Assembly (NCBI RefSeq): GCF_002858935.1
Contig: NZ_PJRT01000005.1
Span: 248,001 to 312,000 of the forward strand
DNA length: 64,000 nt
Direction: 5' to 3'
Origin: Pantoea endophytica
GTDB taxonomy: Bacteria > Pseudomonadota > Gammaproteobacteria > Enterobacterales > Enterobacteriaceae
The notes under the pieces are model-generated. The model had not been told where the DNA came from. It saw only the letters and a list, made by a program, of their open reading frames with translations, and ran no database searches. Every line of letters begins with the position of its first letter. Position 1 is the stretch's first letter. Both the position numbers and the translations under genes were made by a program. Of the stretch, positions 35,526 through 44,532 are shown piece after piece.

Positions 35526-36710
35526 TTAAAACGGTGCCGGACTGACGTCCGGCAGGAAAATCGCCAGGCTGAGGCCGCCCTCTTTGGGTAGTTTGGCGCT
35601 GATCCTGCCGCCGTGCGCCGCGCAGATGGCGCGAGCGATCGACAAGCCTAGCCCGCTGCCGCCTGAGTGGCGCGCGCGCGAGGTTTCACCGCGCGTAAAG
35701 CGTTCAAACATCTCGGGCAGAAATTCAGGCGCCACGCCGGGGCCATCATCCCTGAATTCGATGCTGCAGCCTCCCGGCACCGCGCGGGCAGTAATCTGCA
35801 ACTGGCCCGCAGGCTTGCCATAGCGCAAGGCATTTTCAATCAACACGCTAAACACCTGGCCCAGGCGGAAGGGATCGGCGCGGCAGGTGAGCGTGCTGTC
35901 TGCTGCCACGCTGATGATCATGCCGCTGGCTTCGGCTTGCGGTCGCACCCAGGCCACGCGCTCCCGCGCCAGTTCTCCGGGGTTGATCTCATGCAGATCC
36001 AACTTGAGTTGCCCGGCGTCGGCCAGCGACAGCAGGTGGAGCTCATCGATCAGTCGGCTCATGTGGCGCAGCTGTTTCATGATCATCTCAAGCTGCTGCG
36101 GTTCCGGCTGAAACACGCCATCCAGCAGACCTTGTAACCGGCCAATGGCGGCCGTCAGCGGCGAACGGAGTTCGTGTGCCAGCGCCACGTGCGAGGCGCG
36201 CAGTTCACGATCGTAGAGCGCCAGCTGCTGGCTCATGCGATTAAAGTCGTGTGCGAAGTGCAACAGCTCCGCCGGCGCGCTTTTTACAATGGTGGCGGCG
36301 GAACCAAACTGCCCTTCGGATACCCGATCAGCGGTTTTTTTCAGGTGGCTAAACTGCAACGCCAGCGGGCGGGCGTTGCGCAGAACGGTGAAGGCAACAA
36401 ACGGCGTAATGATGAAAATCAGGATGATCACCATCAGCCAGTCAGCGGCACCCACCGAAGGATCGGAGTAGCGCACGCCCCAGCGTTCATCAACGATCTC
36501 GTGGAAGCGCGGCAGATTGGTTTGCGGATGCGCACGCAGCGTCAGAAATTCCTGGCGCATCTCCGGCGGCATATGGTGGATGATCCACAGGTTTTGCAGC
36601 GCAAAGCGCAGGAACATAATCCCGGCAACGGCAATCACCGTGACGATCGCCAGCGTCAAAATACGCACGCAGATCCAGCGCCACAGCGTTTGAGGAGGTG
36701 ACTTTTTCAT
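35526..36710 (-). CDS. Two-component sensor histidine kinase (394 aa)
   Basis: An inner-membrane sensor with helices at about residues 15-37 and 90-110 bracketing a periplasmic domain of about 50 residues. A HAMP linker follows, then the phospho-acceptor motif LAHELRSPL (His179), the N box VLIENALRYG, DDGPGVAPE and GSGLGLSIA of the ATPase domain. The layout resembles BaeS/AdeS/SmeS-type kinases that control RND pumps. The ATG overlaps the regulator's stop by 4 bp; the adaptor of copy C follows after 89 bp. The signal sensed is unknown. Confidence 0.92.
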   Translation of the reverse strand: MKKSPPQTLWRWICVRILTLAIVTVIAVAGIMFLRFALQNLWIIHHMPPEMRQEFLTLRAHPQTNLPRFHEIVDERWGVRYSDPSVGAADWLMVIILIFIITPFVAFTVLRNARPLALQFSHLKKTADRVSEGQFGSAATIVKSAPAELLHFAHDFNRMSQQLALYDRELRASHVALAHELRSPLTAAIGRLQGLLDGVFQPEPQQLEMIMKQLRHMSRLIDELHLLSLADAGQLKLDLHEINPGELARERVAWVRPQAEASGMIISVAADSTLTCRADPFRLGQVFSVLIENALRYGKPAGQLQITARAVPGGCSIEFRDDGPGVAPEFLPEMFERFTRGETSRARHSGGSGLGLSIARAICAAHGGRISAKLPKEGGLSLAIFLPDVSPAPF

Positions 36711-37402
36711 GGCTGTCTGAACCTGTAACCCACGCCGCGCACGTTAAGTAATATCTCGGACAAACCGGCGTTTTCGAGCTTCTTACGCAGGTTGTAGACG
36801 TGGGTGTCGATCACCCTTTCCAGCGCCTCGCTTTCAGGCATGCAGGTTTCGATCAGATAGTGACGGCTGAGTGCGCGCACCGGCGCTCGCATCAGGGTCA
36901 CCAGCAGGGAAAATTCGGTTGGCGTGAGTTCAACGCGTGTTGGCTGTTGCTCTGGCTGCGCGACCATTGCAGTCATCGCGGCAGTATTGACCTCAAGCGC
37001 CTGCCAGCGCAGCACTTCATCCTCCGCAACGGCCGCCCGGCTGCGGCGCAGCACCGCCTGCACGCGCGCCACCACTTCGCCCGGATGATAGGGTTTCACG
37101 ACGTAGTCATCCGCGCCTAAGCGCAGCGCGCCGATTCTGTCGGGCGTGTCGGTCATCGCGGTAATCATAATCACCGGCGTGTCCGCGCGGCGTCGCACGG
37201 CAGCCAGCACCTCGGTGCCGTTCATGCCGGGCAACATGATATCGAGCAGAATGAGATCGGGTTTCCACTTCTCAACGCGCTCAAGTCCGCTATGCCCATC
37301 GCCGGCAATCTCCACGGCGTATCCTTCACGTAGCAGATAGGCTTCCAGCACGTCTGCCGCGTCTGCATCATCCTCAATAACCAATACTCGTCTGTTGTTC
37401 AT
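36707..37402 (-). CDS. OmpR-family response regulator (231 aa)
   Basis: A receiver domain with the acidic pair Asp11-Asp12, the phospho-acceptor Asp54 (LLDIMLPGM) and Lys103 (VVKPYHP), followed by an OmpR winged helix (LTPTEFSLL, then VIDTHVYNLRKKLE and VRGVGYRF). It is the first gene of the regulator-kinase-RND operon and is divergent from the MipA/OmpV gene at 37527. The 124-bp gap between them contains two TTGACA hexamers (37411-37416, 37444-37449) and is the likely autoregulated site. Confidence 0.94.
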   Translation of the reverse strand: MNNRRVLVIEDDADAADVLEAYLLREGYAVEIAGDGHSGLERVEKWKPDLILLDIMLPGMNGTEVLAAVRRRADTPVIMITAMTDTPDRIGALRLGADDYVVKPYHPGEVVARVQAVLRRSRAAVAEDEVLRWQALEVNTAAMTAMVAQPEQQPTRVELTPTEFSLLVTLMRAPVRALSRHYLIETCMPESEALERVIDTHVYNLRKKLENAGLSEILLNVRGVGYRFRQP

Positions 37403-37526
37403 GGCTCACCTTGACAGTTTCTTCATAAATCCCTGGCACGTTATTGACAATGCTTCGGGATACTCCAATCCGTGACGCAACGCCCGGGCAAGGGGCTAAA
37501 AACAGATGGGTAACTGAGGGGACACG

Positions 37527-38312
37527 ATGATAACGAGAAAAAAGGCGCTGTACAGTGGCTGTTTGTTACTGGTCAGTATCAGTACCAGCAGCCGCGCTGA
37601 TGACAGCGCAGCGCAGGATGGCGTGATGATTGGCGTGGGCGCGCAGACCACGCCGACATACAGCGGCGCGGACAAGCAACGCTGGCAAGCGGTGCCGATG
37701 TTGCAGGCCAGAAAAGGTGCCTTTTTCGTCGATTCGCAAAAGGGGGTCGGCTACGATCTGCAAAACGACAGCGGCCTGTATCTGGAGCATTCGCTGGGAT
37801 ATGGCCTGGGCAGGGCAGACAAGGATTCCGACTGGCGCGACGGTTCTGACAAGCTGCGTGGCATGGGCACAATAAATGCCACGCTCAACACCGCTATTGC
37901 GGCCGGTTGGGCGGTCTCGCCGTGGCTGGTCCTCGAAGCGAAAGCCGTGCTGCCGCTGACAGACAGTCAGGGCGTGAATTATCGCACCTCGGTAACGTTA
38001 ATTCCGCTGCAAAGCCAGCAGGATAGCCTTTCCTTGCAGACGTCCGCGCTATTTGGGGATGCGCGTTACATGCAAACCTGGTACGGCGTCAGTGCGCGTC
38101 AAAGCGTGAAAAGTGGCTATGCGACTTACTCACCGGCAGCGGGATTTTATGGGGTAGAAACCGACCTGACATGGAGTCATCAGTTTACCCAGCACTGGGG
38201 CGGGGCGCTGAGCGCGGGCTACACGTGGCTGGACGATCACGCGGCGGACAGTCCCATCGTGTTCAGGCAGAATCAGCTGACCGCAACAGCGGCGGTGACC
38301 TATACGTTTTAA
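37527..38312 (+). CDS. MipA/OmpV family outer-membrane protein (261 aa)
   Basis: An exported beta-barrel protein: signal peptide of about 24 residues (cleavage before DDSAAQDG), the family N-terminus GVMIGVGAQTTPTYSGADK, and a C-terminal strand ending AAVTYTF. MipA/OmpV proteins occur beside two-component systems in many proteobacteria. Here divergence from the pump regulator suggests co-regulation and an envelope-permeability role. Whether it acts with RND copy C is not known. Confidence 0.9.
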   Translation: MITRKKALYSGCLLLVSISTSSRADDSAAQDGVMIGVGAQTTPTYSGADKQRWQAVPMLQARKGAFFVDSQKGVGYDLQNDSGLYLEHSLGYGLGRADKDSDWRDGSDKLRGMGTINATLNTAIAAGWAVSPWLVLEAKAVLPLTDSQGVNYRTSVTLIPLQSQQDSLSLQTSALFGDARYMQTWYGVSARQSVKSGYATYSPAAGFYGVETDLTWSHQFTQHWGGALSAGYTWLDDHAADSPIVFRQNQLTATAAVTYTF

Positions 38313-38337
38313 GATTTGAATGGTGTTTAAGCCCGCA

Positions 38338-38364
38338 CCGCTGTAAGGAAATCCACTACAGCGG
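38338..38364. terminator. Stem-loop between convergent MipA and lipoprotein genes
   Basis: CCGCTGTA and TACAGCGG (perfect 8 bp, 11-nt loop), flanked by further complementary GC. There is no long T-run, so termination efficiency is uncertain. Confidence 0.5.
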
Positions 38365-38386
38365 GCGGCTTGAGTGAGAAAGATTA

Positions 38387-38614
38387 TTAATGCGGAACTT
38401 CAGAGATCTCTTTCACGTCACTTTTATTGATTTGCTGCTTCACGCCATTGGCATCGACGTAACCCAGCAGGCCGGTTTCAGCATCCTGTGGTTTGCCATC
38501 GGTGACGATGGTGCGTCCATCATTGGTGTGGATGGCGTACGAGGTACGCGTACATCCGGTTAAAGCGGACAGGGCAATAAGCGCAGTAATAGAAAGCAAA
38601 ATTGATTTTTTCAT
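38387..38614 (-). CDS. YgdI/YgdR-family lipoprotein (75 aa)
   Basis: A small lipoprotein with a signal peptide ending in the lipobox LTGC (Cys at residue 21), followed by the family core: TNDGRTIVTDGKPQ, ETGLLGYVD and KQQINKSDVKEI. Tandem with a second family member 27 bp upstream. Family members are SH3-like, function unknown. Confidence 0.9.
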   Translation of the reverse strand: MKKSILLSITALIALSALTGCTRTSYAIHTNDGRTIVTDGKPQDAETGLLGYVDANGVKQQINKSDVKEISEVPH

Positions 38615-38641
38615 TAGTCTCTCCAGGCTGTTAAAAGGATA

Positions 38642-38875
38642 TTAATTATCCAGTTCGCTCATGTTGGTAATCTTGTCGCGATTGATCTGCTCAGTTTTAC
38701 CGGTTTGCGCATCCTTGTAAGAAACAAGGCCCGTGTCACTGTCGATTTGCGGCTTACCAGACGTCACAATCGTGCGTCCGTCGGTGGTCTTAATCGCCTG
38801 ATTTGAAGAGCAAGCGGTCAATGTCATTGCCATAAAAGTGCCAAGAAATGCCGTTGCCAGTACTGTTTTTTTCAT
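38642..38875 (-). CDS. YgdI/YgdR-family lipoprotein (77 aa)
   Basis: The paralogue of the next gene: lipobox LTAC (Cys at residue 22), then TTDGRTIVTSGKPQ, DTGLVSYKD and TEQINRDKITNM. The pair is probably one transcript. The function of the family is not established. Confidence 0.9.
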   Translation of the reverse strand: MKKTVLATAFLGTFMAMTLTACSSNQAIKTTDGRTIVTSGKPQIDSDTGLVSYKDAQTGKTEQINRDKITNMSELDN

Positions 38876-39005
38876 CGTGATGAGTTCCTTTCAGTGGAAT
38901 AAGTTTTAACTACCTAAATAGCTTAGAACATTTTCCCGAAACAGCCAGAAACCCGGCGCATCTGCGCTGTTTAACCCGACTCAGATGGCGGTTCATGCCG
39001 CGCGC

Positions 39006-39776
39006 TTAGCGGATCTCATTCACATACATAAAGTGTTCAGTACTAAAACGGTGGTGCGCCAAAATTACCGGCAGGGCACTTTGATCAAATGAAACTTCAT
39101 CAATCACCATCACGGCGTGCGGCAAACTCAGCTCCAGCAGCGCCGCATCCTCTTCATTCGCCAGCGTAGCGGTAATTTGTTCACGCACGGCGGCGACGCG
39201 CAGGTCGTAGCGCTCAAACAAATAGCGATAAAGCAGCGGCGGTAACTGATCGGCTGCTGGGAAATCGGCCAAACGCGCCGAGGGCAACACCAGCGTTTCA
39301 TGCATCGCGGCGATGCCCTTCACGCGACGCAAACGCTTCAGCCGGATCACTTCATCGCCCTGACCAATTTGCAGTTTCTCTGCTTCTTCGGCGCTGGCAT
39401 GACTCAGTTGATAATCCAGTAATCGGGTATCGGATTGCAGCAATCCGCCGGTTTTATCGTGCAGGCGAAAATACTGGAAAAAGTGGCTGAGATTGTGCAG
39501 CGGCGCCCAGCCGGTTACCACGGTGCCGGTTTTGCGGCGTCGCATCAGCATACCTTCCGTGGTCAGCGCCGCCAGCGCTTTGCGGACGGTGCCCACCGAC
39601 ACACCAAACTTCGCCGCCAGGCTATTTTCACTCGGCAAAATCGTGCCCGCGGGCAGTTCACCTTGCAGGATCGATTCGCTGATATGGCGCTTGACCACTT
39701 CATACAGCGGCGCACCTTCACCTTCGCTGAGTCTGGCGAAAGGTTGAGCGTGGTTCGCGTCATAGTTTTTTTGCAT
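39006..39776 (-). CDS. GntR-family regulator, HutC/FarR subgroup (256 aa)
   Basis: A transcription factor with a winged helix-turn-helix (about residues 22-90: ILPSENSLAAKFGVSVGTVRK, then MLMRRRKTGTVV) and a UTRA ligand-binding domain (HETLVLPSARLADFP, LLYRYLFERYDL, VILAHHRFSTEHFMYVN). It is divergent from the M20/ABC operon, and a dyad in the short gap fits an operator. It probably represses that operon until a peptide or N-acyl amino acid ligand is bound. Confidence 0.92.
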   Translation of the reverse strand: MQKNYDANHAQPFARLSEGEGAPLYEVVKRHISESILQGELPAGTILPSENSLAAKFGVSVGTVRKALAALTTEGMLMRRRKTGTVVTGWAPLHNLSHFFQYFRLHDKTGGLLQSDTRLLDYQLSHASAEEAEKLQIGQGDEVIRLKRLRRVKGIAAMHETLVLPSARLADFPAADQLPPLLYRYLFERYDLRVAAVREQITATLANEEDAALLELSLPHAVMVIDEVSFDQSALPVILAHHRFSTEHFMYVNEIR

Positions 39777-39791
39777 GTTTCCGATTACCGA

Positions 39792-39834
39792 TTGACCTCA
39801 GTCGTTGAATTGCATTATCTATAAACTATATAGA
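39792..39834 (+). promoter_or_regulatory. Promoter and candidate GntR operator for the M20/ABC operon
   Basis: TTGACC (39792-39797) and TTATCT (39815-39820) form a plausible -35/-10 pair with 17 bp spacing. Overlapping the -10 is a dyad TCTATA-N5-TATAGA (39818-39834), a typical size for a HutC/FarR-type operator. Confidence 0.5.
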
Positions 39835-39855
39835 AATACAACAGACGATAATCCT

Positions 39856-41136
39856 ATGATGCAAAATCCACGCTTTAACAACGCATTAGCGATGATTGCT
39901 CATGACGGCGCGCAAATGACGGATGACCTTAAACAGATGCTGGAGGTGGATACCTGCTTCCCGCCGGGCAACGGTTATGGCGCATTTGCTGACGTGATGA
40001 CGCACTTGTTAGCACCGCTGGATTTTCACTTTGCGCGCGTCTCCGTGCCGGAACATTTATGGCAGGCACCGGACGGCAGCGCGTACGGTGAACGCGTCAA
40101 TTTGCTGGCATCGCTTGATGCCGGTGCCGCTGAAAACTGCAATCTCTATTTCCACACCGATACCGTGCCCGCCGGCGATGGCTGGCGTTTTCCAGCGCTC
40201 ACGCTGACCGCAGCGGAAGGCAAGCTGTTTGGGCGCGGCGCGGCAGACATGAAAGGCACCATTGTTGCCGCGATGGCGGCAGTGCGCGCGGCACAGGCGG
40301 CGGCCATCCCGCTGCGTTTTAATCCGGTATTTCTGCTGTGTAGCGATGAAGAGGGCGGCTTGTATCCCGGCATTCGTTATCTGGCGGAACAACAGCTTTT
40401 CTCCGGTCACCTGCTCAGTTTCAACGGCGGCGCGGTGCCGCGCATCTGGGCCGGTTGCTTTGGCAGCATCGATCTCAAAGTGATTATCACCGGACGTTCG
40501 GCGCACTCCGGCGATCCGGTTAACGGCATTAATGCTATTGAAGTGGCGCTGCCAATGATGAACGCGCTTTATCAGCTGAAGCTCGAGGTGGAACAACGCA
40601 CCTCGGCGATGCCTTCTCCGCCGCACTATCACGGCAAACCGTTGACGTCACTGTTAACGCTGGCCGCTGCGCAGGGCGGCAGCAAAGGATCAACCATTCC
40701 GGAACGGTTTGAGCTGCTGATTAACCGCCGCTACGCGCCGGAAGAGCGCTTTGACGCGGTGTGGCAGGAGCTGACGCACTGTGTGGAAAGTGCGATGCGC
40801 GACAGCCCCGCGCTCGACGTCACGCTGCAAATGATTGGCCATCTGGCGCCGGTCGCTAATCCAGACGGTCCGCACTGGCCACGCTGGCAGGCGGCGCTGA
40901 GTCAGGGTTTTGGCTTCCAACCCAGCGAGTTCAAACCCTGGGGATCGTCCACCAGTTCCGATATGGGCTGGGTCCAGCAAGCCGGGATTCAGGAGATTTT
41001 ACTCGGCGGCCTCGCCCGTCCTGACAACCGCATTCATGCCGCCGATGAGTACACCACGCTGGCAGATGTGATCGCACTTTCGCAGTCCATTCTGGCGTAT
41101 CTCGCCGATGATTTTCAGCCAACCCAGGGTAATTAA
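39856..41136 (+). CDS. M20-family amidohydrolase (ArgE/DapE-like, 426 aa)
   Basis: A cytoplasmic dinuclear-metal hydrolase that removes an acyl or amide group. Metal and catalytic motifs are intact: FHTDTVPAG (His, Asp), GRGAADMKGT (bridging Asp) and CSDEEGG (catalytic and ligand Glu); a dimerisation domain occupies the middle. The start at 39856 or the ATG three bases later follows the control region; the longer frame from 39805 would run through the operator. It is the first gene of an operon with a dipeptide-type importer, which suggests cleavage of an imported N-acyl amino acid or dipeptide. Confidence 0.9.
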   Translation: MMQNPRFNNALAMIAHDGAQMTDDLKQMLEVDTCFPPGNGYGAFADVMTHLLAPLDFHFARVSVPEHLWQAPDGSAYGERVNLLASLDAGAAENCNLYFHTDTVPAGDGWRFPALTLTAAEGKLFGRGAADMKGTIVAAMAAVRAAQAAAIPLRFNPVFLLCSDEEGGLYPGIRYLAEQQLFSGHLLSFNGGAVPRIWAGCFGSIDLKVIITGRSAHSGDPVNGINAIEVALPMMNALYQLKLEVEQRTSAMPSPPHYHGKPLTSLLTLAAAQGGSKGSTIPERFELLINRRYAPEERFDAVWQELTHCVESAMRDSPALDVTLQMIGHLAPVANPDGPHWPRWQAALSQGFGFQPSEFKPWGSSTSSDMGWVQQAGIQEILLGGLARPDNRIHAADEYTTLADVIALSQSILAYLADDFQPTQGN

Positions 41137-41156
41137 CTAATCACGAGGAAGAGAAG

Positions 41157-42755
41157 ATGTGCGCAATGAAAGGGTTAAACCGCAGACAGTTTATCGCCAG
41201 TTCTACCGCTCTGACGGGCGCAGCGATGCTGCCCTGGTCGTTCTCGGCCCATGCCGCGCAGGTGGCGAGCGCCACGCCGGGCGGCACGGCGCGTAAAGGC
41301 GGTGTGCTGCGCATCAGCGTTGATCAAGCCGTCGGCGTGTTAAATCCACATCAGGTGCGCGTCAACCCGGAATATCTGGTAGCGGAACTGCTGTACAGCG
41401 GCTTAACGCGTCTGACGCAGGAGATGAAAGCCGAAGCCGATTTGGCGCAATTCTGGCAGGCCAGCGCCGATCTTAAACAGTGGACGTTTACCCTGCGCCC
41501 GAACCTAAAGTTCAGCGACGGTTCCGCGCTGACTTCCGCCGATGTGGTCGCCAGCCTGCAGGCGCTGCTCGATCCGAAAAATGCCTCGCCAGCGTTGCAT
41601 AACATTGGGCCGATTAACGCCGTCAGCGCGCCAGATACCAACACGGTTTTGATTGAAACCGATGCGCCTTACGCCGATTTGCCGGTGATGCTGGCTTATC
41701 CGGATGCGAAAATCATCCCCGCCAGCATCGCGCAAGGCCAGTATGACAAGCTTAGCAAAGCCTCATTCGGCGCCGGTCCTTTCCAGCTGGTCTCCTACGA
41801 TCCAGAACGCAAAATTGTGGTGAAGCGCAATCCGCATTACTACGATCCGGCGCGTCCCTATCTGGATGGCGTGGAAGTGGTGGTCTATCCCGATGGCATC
41901 GCGGAGAGCTCCGCGCTGATCTCCGGTGACACCGATCTGATGCTCAGCGCGCAGTCGAGCGAGTTCGCGCGCCTGTCCAAATCTTCCGGCGTGCTGCCGC
42001 TGCGCGTGGCCTCCGGCCAGTTCCTCAATGTGAACATGGGCTGCGACCAAAAACCATTTAACGATGTTCGGGTACGTCAGGCGCTGGCACTGTGCGTTGA
42101 TCGTCAGGCGTCGGTGGATTTCGTGGCGGATGGCCTGGGTTCACCGGGCAACGACACGCCGATTAACGGCGCGTATCCGTTCTTCGCCAACCTGGCGAAA
42201 AAAGCGGTGGATTACAGCAAAGCCAAAGCGCTGCTGGCGGAGGCCGGTTACCCCAACGGGATCGATTTAACACTTATCGCCTCCGACAAACCGGCCACCC
42301 GCACGCAGCTGGGCATTGCCCTGCGCGAGATGGCGAAACAGGGCGGTTTCCGCATCAACGTGCAGACCATGGCGCACAGCACCTATCTCGATCAGGTGTG
42401 GAAGAAGGGCAACTTCTACGTTGGCTTCTACAACATGCAGCCGACGCCAGACGCGGTGTTCTCGCTGCTCTACACCTCAACCGCATCGTGGAATGAAACG
42501 CGCTGGAACAACGCGGAGTTTGATAAAGCGGTAAGTGCGGCGCGTGAAACCCGTGATGAAGCACAGCGCACAACGCTGTATGGCAAAGCGCAGCAGCTGA
42601 TGCATGACGAAGTGCCATCGGTGATCCCGACCTTCTTCGATCTGCTCGCCGCCAGCCGCGATTATGTCGGCGGATATCATCTGCATCCGCGCGGTGCGGT
42701 ATTCCGTCTTGACCATATCTGGTTAACCGACAAAGCGCCGAAGCGCGCAGCATAA
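41157..42755 (+). CDS. ABC transporter substrate-binding protein, dipeptide/family 5 (532 aa)
   Basis: A periplasmic binding protein of the OppA/DppA family. The N-terminus has a twin-arginine signal (NRRQFIASS followed by a hydrophobic stretch and SAHAA), so export may use Tat. The body has GVLRISVDQAVGVLNPHQ, WTFTLRPNLKFSDGS and a C-terminal lobe. The start could be 41157 or the ATG at 41166; GAGGAAGAG lies upstream. It delivers the peptide-like ligand to the permeases that follow. Confidence 0.92.
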   Translation: MCAMKGLNRRQFIASSTALTGAAMLPWSFSAHAAQVASATPGGTARKGGVLRISVDQAVGVLNPHQVRVNPEYLVAELLYSGLTRLTQEMKAEADLAQFWQASADLKQWTFTLRPNLKFSDGSALTSADVVASLQALLDPKNASPALHNIGPINAVSAPDTNTVLIETDAPYADLPVMLAYPDAKIIPASIAQGQYDKLSKASFGAGPFQLVSYDPERKIVVKRNPHYYDPARPYLDGVEVVVYPDGIAESSALISGDTDLMLSAQSSEFARLSKSSGVLPLRVASGQFLNVNMGCDQKPFNDVRVRQALALCVDRQASVDFVADGLGSPGNDTPINGAYPFFANLAKKAVDYSKAKALLAEAGYPNGIDLTLIASDKPATRTQLGIALREMAKQGGFRINVQTMAHSTYLDQVWKKGNFYVGFYNMQPTPDAVFSLLYTSTASWNETRWNNAEFDKAVSAARETRDEAQRTTLYGKAQQLMHDEVPSVIPTFFDLLAASRDYVGGYHLHPRGAVFRLDHIWLTDKAPKRAA

Positions 42756-42764
42756 GGAGCGAAC

Positions 42765-43712
42765 GTGACAGCAAGTTATCTGCTCAAACGCCTTCTGCTG
42801 ATGGTTTACACCTTGTTAGTGGTGTCGCTGCTGGTTTTTGGCATCACGCAACTGTTACCGGCCGATGCGGCTGTCACCTTGCTGGGACAAAACGCCACGC
42901 CGGAAGCGCTAGCGGCGGTGCGTGAACGTCTGGGGCTGGATGCCCCAGCGTGGCTGCAATATTGGCATTGGCTGACGCAGGCGCTGCAGGGCAACTTTGG
43001 CGTATCGATGCGCAATGGCCTTGAAGTGGCGCCGACGCTGCTGACGGCATTATCACGCTCGCTGCTGCTGGCGGTGTGCGCCTTAATTCTGATGCTGATC
43101 ATCGCGATTCCCCTCGGCATCTGGGCGGCGGTGCGCCGTGGCAAAACCGCCGATGTGCTGGTGAGTGTCATCTCCTATACCGGCATCTCCTTCCCGGAGT
43201 TCGTCACCGCCACGCTGGTGCTGCTGCTGTTTGCTGATGTCTGGCAGATTTTGCCCGCCACCGGCTATGTGCCGCTCAGTGAGAACGTCGTCAGCGGGAT
43301 CCAGCACCTGATTCTACCTTCGGTGACCGTGGCGCTGATTCTGGTGGCGCACGTCTCGCGCATGGTGCGCTCAGAAATGGTTGATGTGTTGCATACCGAT
43401 TACATCCGCGCCGCGTGGCTGAAAGGCTTATCGCGTCGCCGCATTCTCTGGCGACATGCGCTGCGTAACGGCTTGTTGCCGACCATCACTATTGTGGCGC
43501 TGGATGTTGGTTATCTGCTGGGCGGCATTGTGGTGGTGGAGGAGATCTTCGCCATTCCCGGCATTGGCCGCGAACTGATTGTCGCCGTGCAGGCGCGCGA
43601 TCTGCCCACCATTCAGGCTGGCGTGATGATTCTCGCCGCGACCTATTCAGTGGTGAACTTCCTGGCTGATTTGGCCTATGTCACTCTCGATAAGCGGATC
43701 TCCTATGCCTGA
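42765..43712 (+). CDS. ABC permease, DppB type (315 aa)
   Basis: An inner-membrane permease with six helices and the EAA-type loop (RAAWLKGLSRRRILWRHALRN). The N-terminal LLKRLLLMVYTLLVVSLLVF and the NATPEALAAVRERLGLD segment are typical for DppB/OppB. The start is GTG, with AAGGAG 5 nt upstream. Its stop overlaps the next start by 8 bp. Confidence 0.93.
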   Translation: MTASYLLKRLLLMVYTLLVVSLLVFGITQLLPADAAVTLLGQNATPEALAAVRERLGLDAPAWLQYWHWLTQALQGNFGVSMRNGLEVAPTLLTALSRSLLLAVCALILMLIIAIPLGIWAAVRRGKTADVLVSVISYTGISFPEFVTATLVLLLFADVWQILPATGYVPLSENVVSGIQHLILPSVTVALILVAHVSRMVRSEMVDVLHTDYIRAAWLKGLSRRRILWRHALRNGLLPTITIVALDVGYLLGGIVVVEEIFAIPGIGRELIVAVQARDLPTIQAGVMILAATYSVVNFLADLAYVTLDKRISYA

Positions 43713-44532
43713 TATGTTGAAACGTTTGCTGCGTTCACCGCAGGGTGCCGCTGGCGTGCTGATTATCTTGCTGGCGCTGCTGATGGTGGTGGGCGGTGCC
43801 CACGTCGCGCCTTTTGATCCTGAATCAATTTCCATCCTGACGCGCTATAAGCCGCCCAGCGCGGAACACTGGTTTGGTACCGATCAGATGGGCCGCGATA
43901 TCTTCAGCCGCGTGCTGGTGGGCGCACGCTCAACCATTCTACTGTCGCTACTGGCGACCGCGCTGGCGATGGTAATCGGTTCGGTGCTCGGTACCGCCAG
44001 CGCCTATCTGGGCGGCAAATTTGATGAGTTCATGATGCGCACCATGGATGCGGTGATGGCGATTCCCAGCCTGCTGTTTGCGTTGCTGATTGTCAGCACG
44101 CTTGGGCAGAGCAGCATGAACGCGGTGCTGGCGATCACTATCGCCTTTGTGCCGGGCATGGTGCGCATCTCGCGCAGCGTGGCATTGGCCGCCCGCCAGC
44201 AGGATTACATCAACGCCGCCATCGCGCGCGGCGAAGCCGGGCACTACATCATTCTGCGAGAAATGCTGCCGAATATTCTGGCGCCGATCATCGTGGAAGC
44301 CACCATTCGCGTTGCCTTCGCCATCATGCTGTTTGCCACCCTGAGTTTTCTGGGTTTGGGCGCGCAGCCGCCAGAGCCAGAATGGGGATTGATGGTCTCT
44401 GAAGCGCGCGCTTACTTCTTTAATGCGCCGTGGATGATGATGATTCCGGGCCTCGCCATCGCATTGGTCGCCATTGGGTTTAATTTACTGGGTGACGGGC
44501 TGCGTGATGTGCTCAACCCAAGGAGCCACTGA
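43705..44532 (+). CDS. ABC permease, DppC type (275 aa)
   Basis: The partner permease: the HWFGTDQMGRDIFSRVL motif characteristic of DppC/OppC, helices, and the coupling loop (AAIARGEAGHYIILREMLPN). The start at 43705 gives MPDMLKRLLRSP and overlaps the previous gene by 8 bp; the frame could extend upstream to 43678. Its TGA overlaps the ATPase gene's ATG. Confidence 0.93.
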   Translation: MPDMLKRLLRSPQGAAGVLIILLALLMVVGGAHVAPFDPESISILTRYKPPSAEHWFGTDQMGRDIFSRVLVGARSTILLSLLATALAMVIGSVLGTASAYLGGKFDEFMMRTMDAVMAIPSLLFALLIVSTLGQSSMNAVLAITIAFVPGMVRISRSVALAARQQDYINAAIARGEAGHYIILREMLPNILAPIIVEATIRVAFAIMLFATLSFLGLGAQPPEPEWGLMVSEARAYFFNAPWMMMIPGLAIALVAIGFNLLGDGLRDVLNPRSH

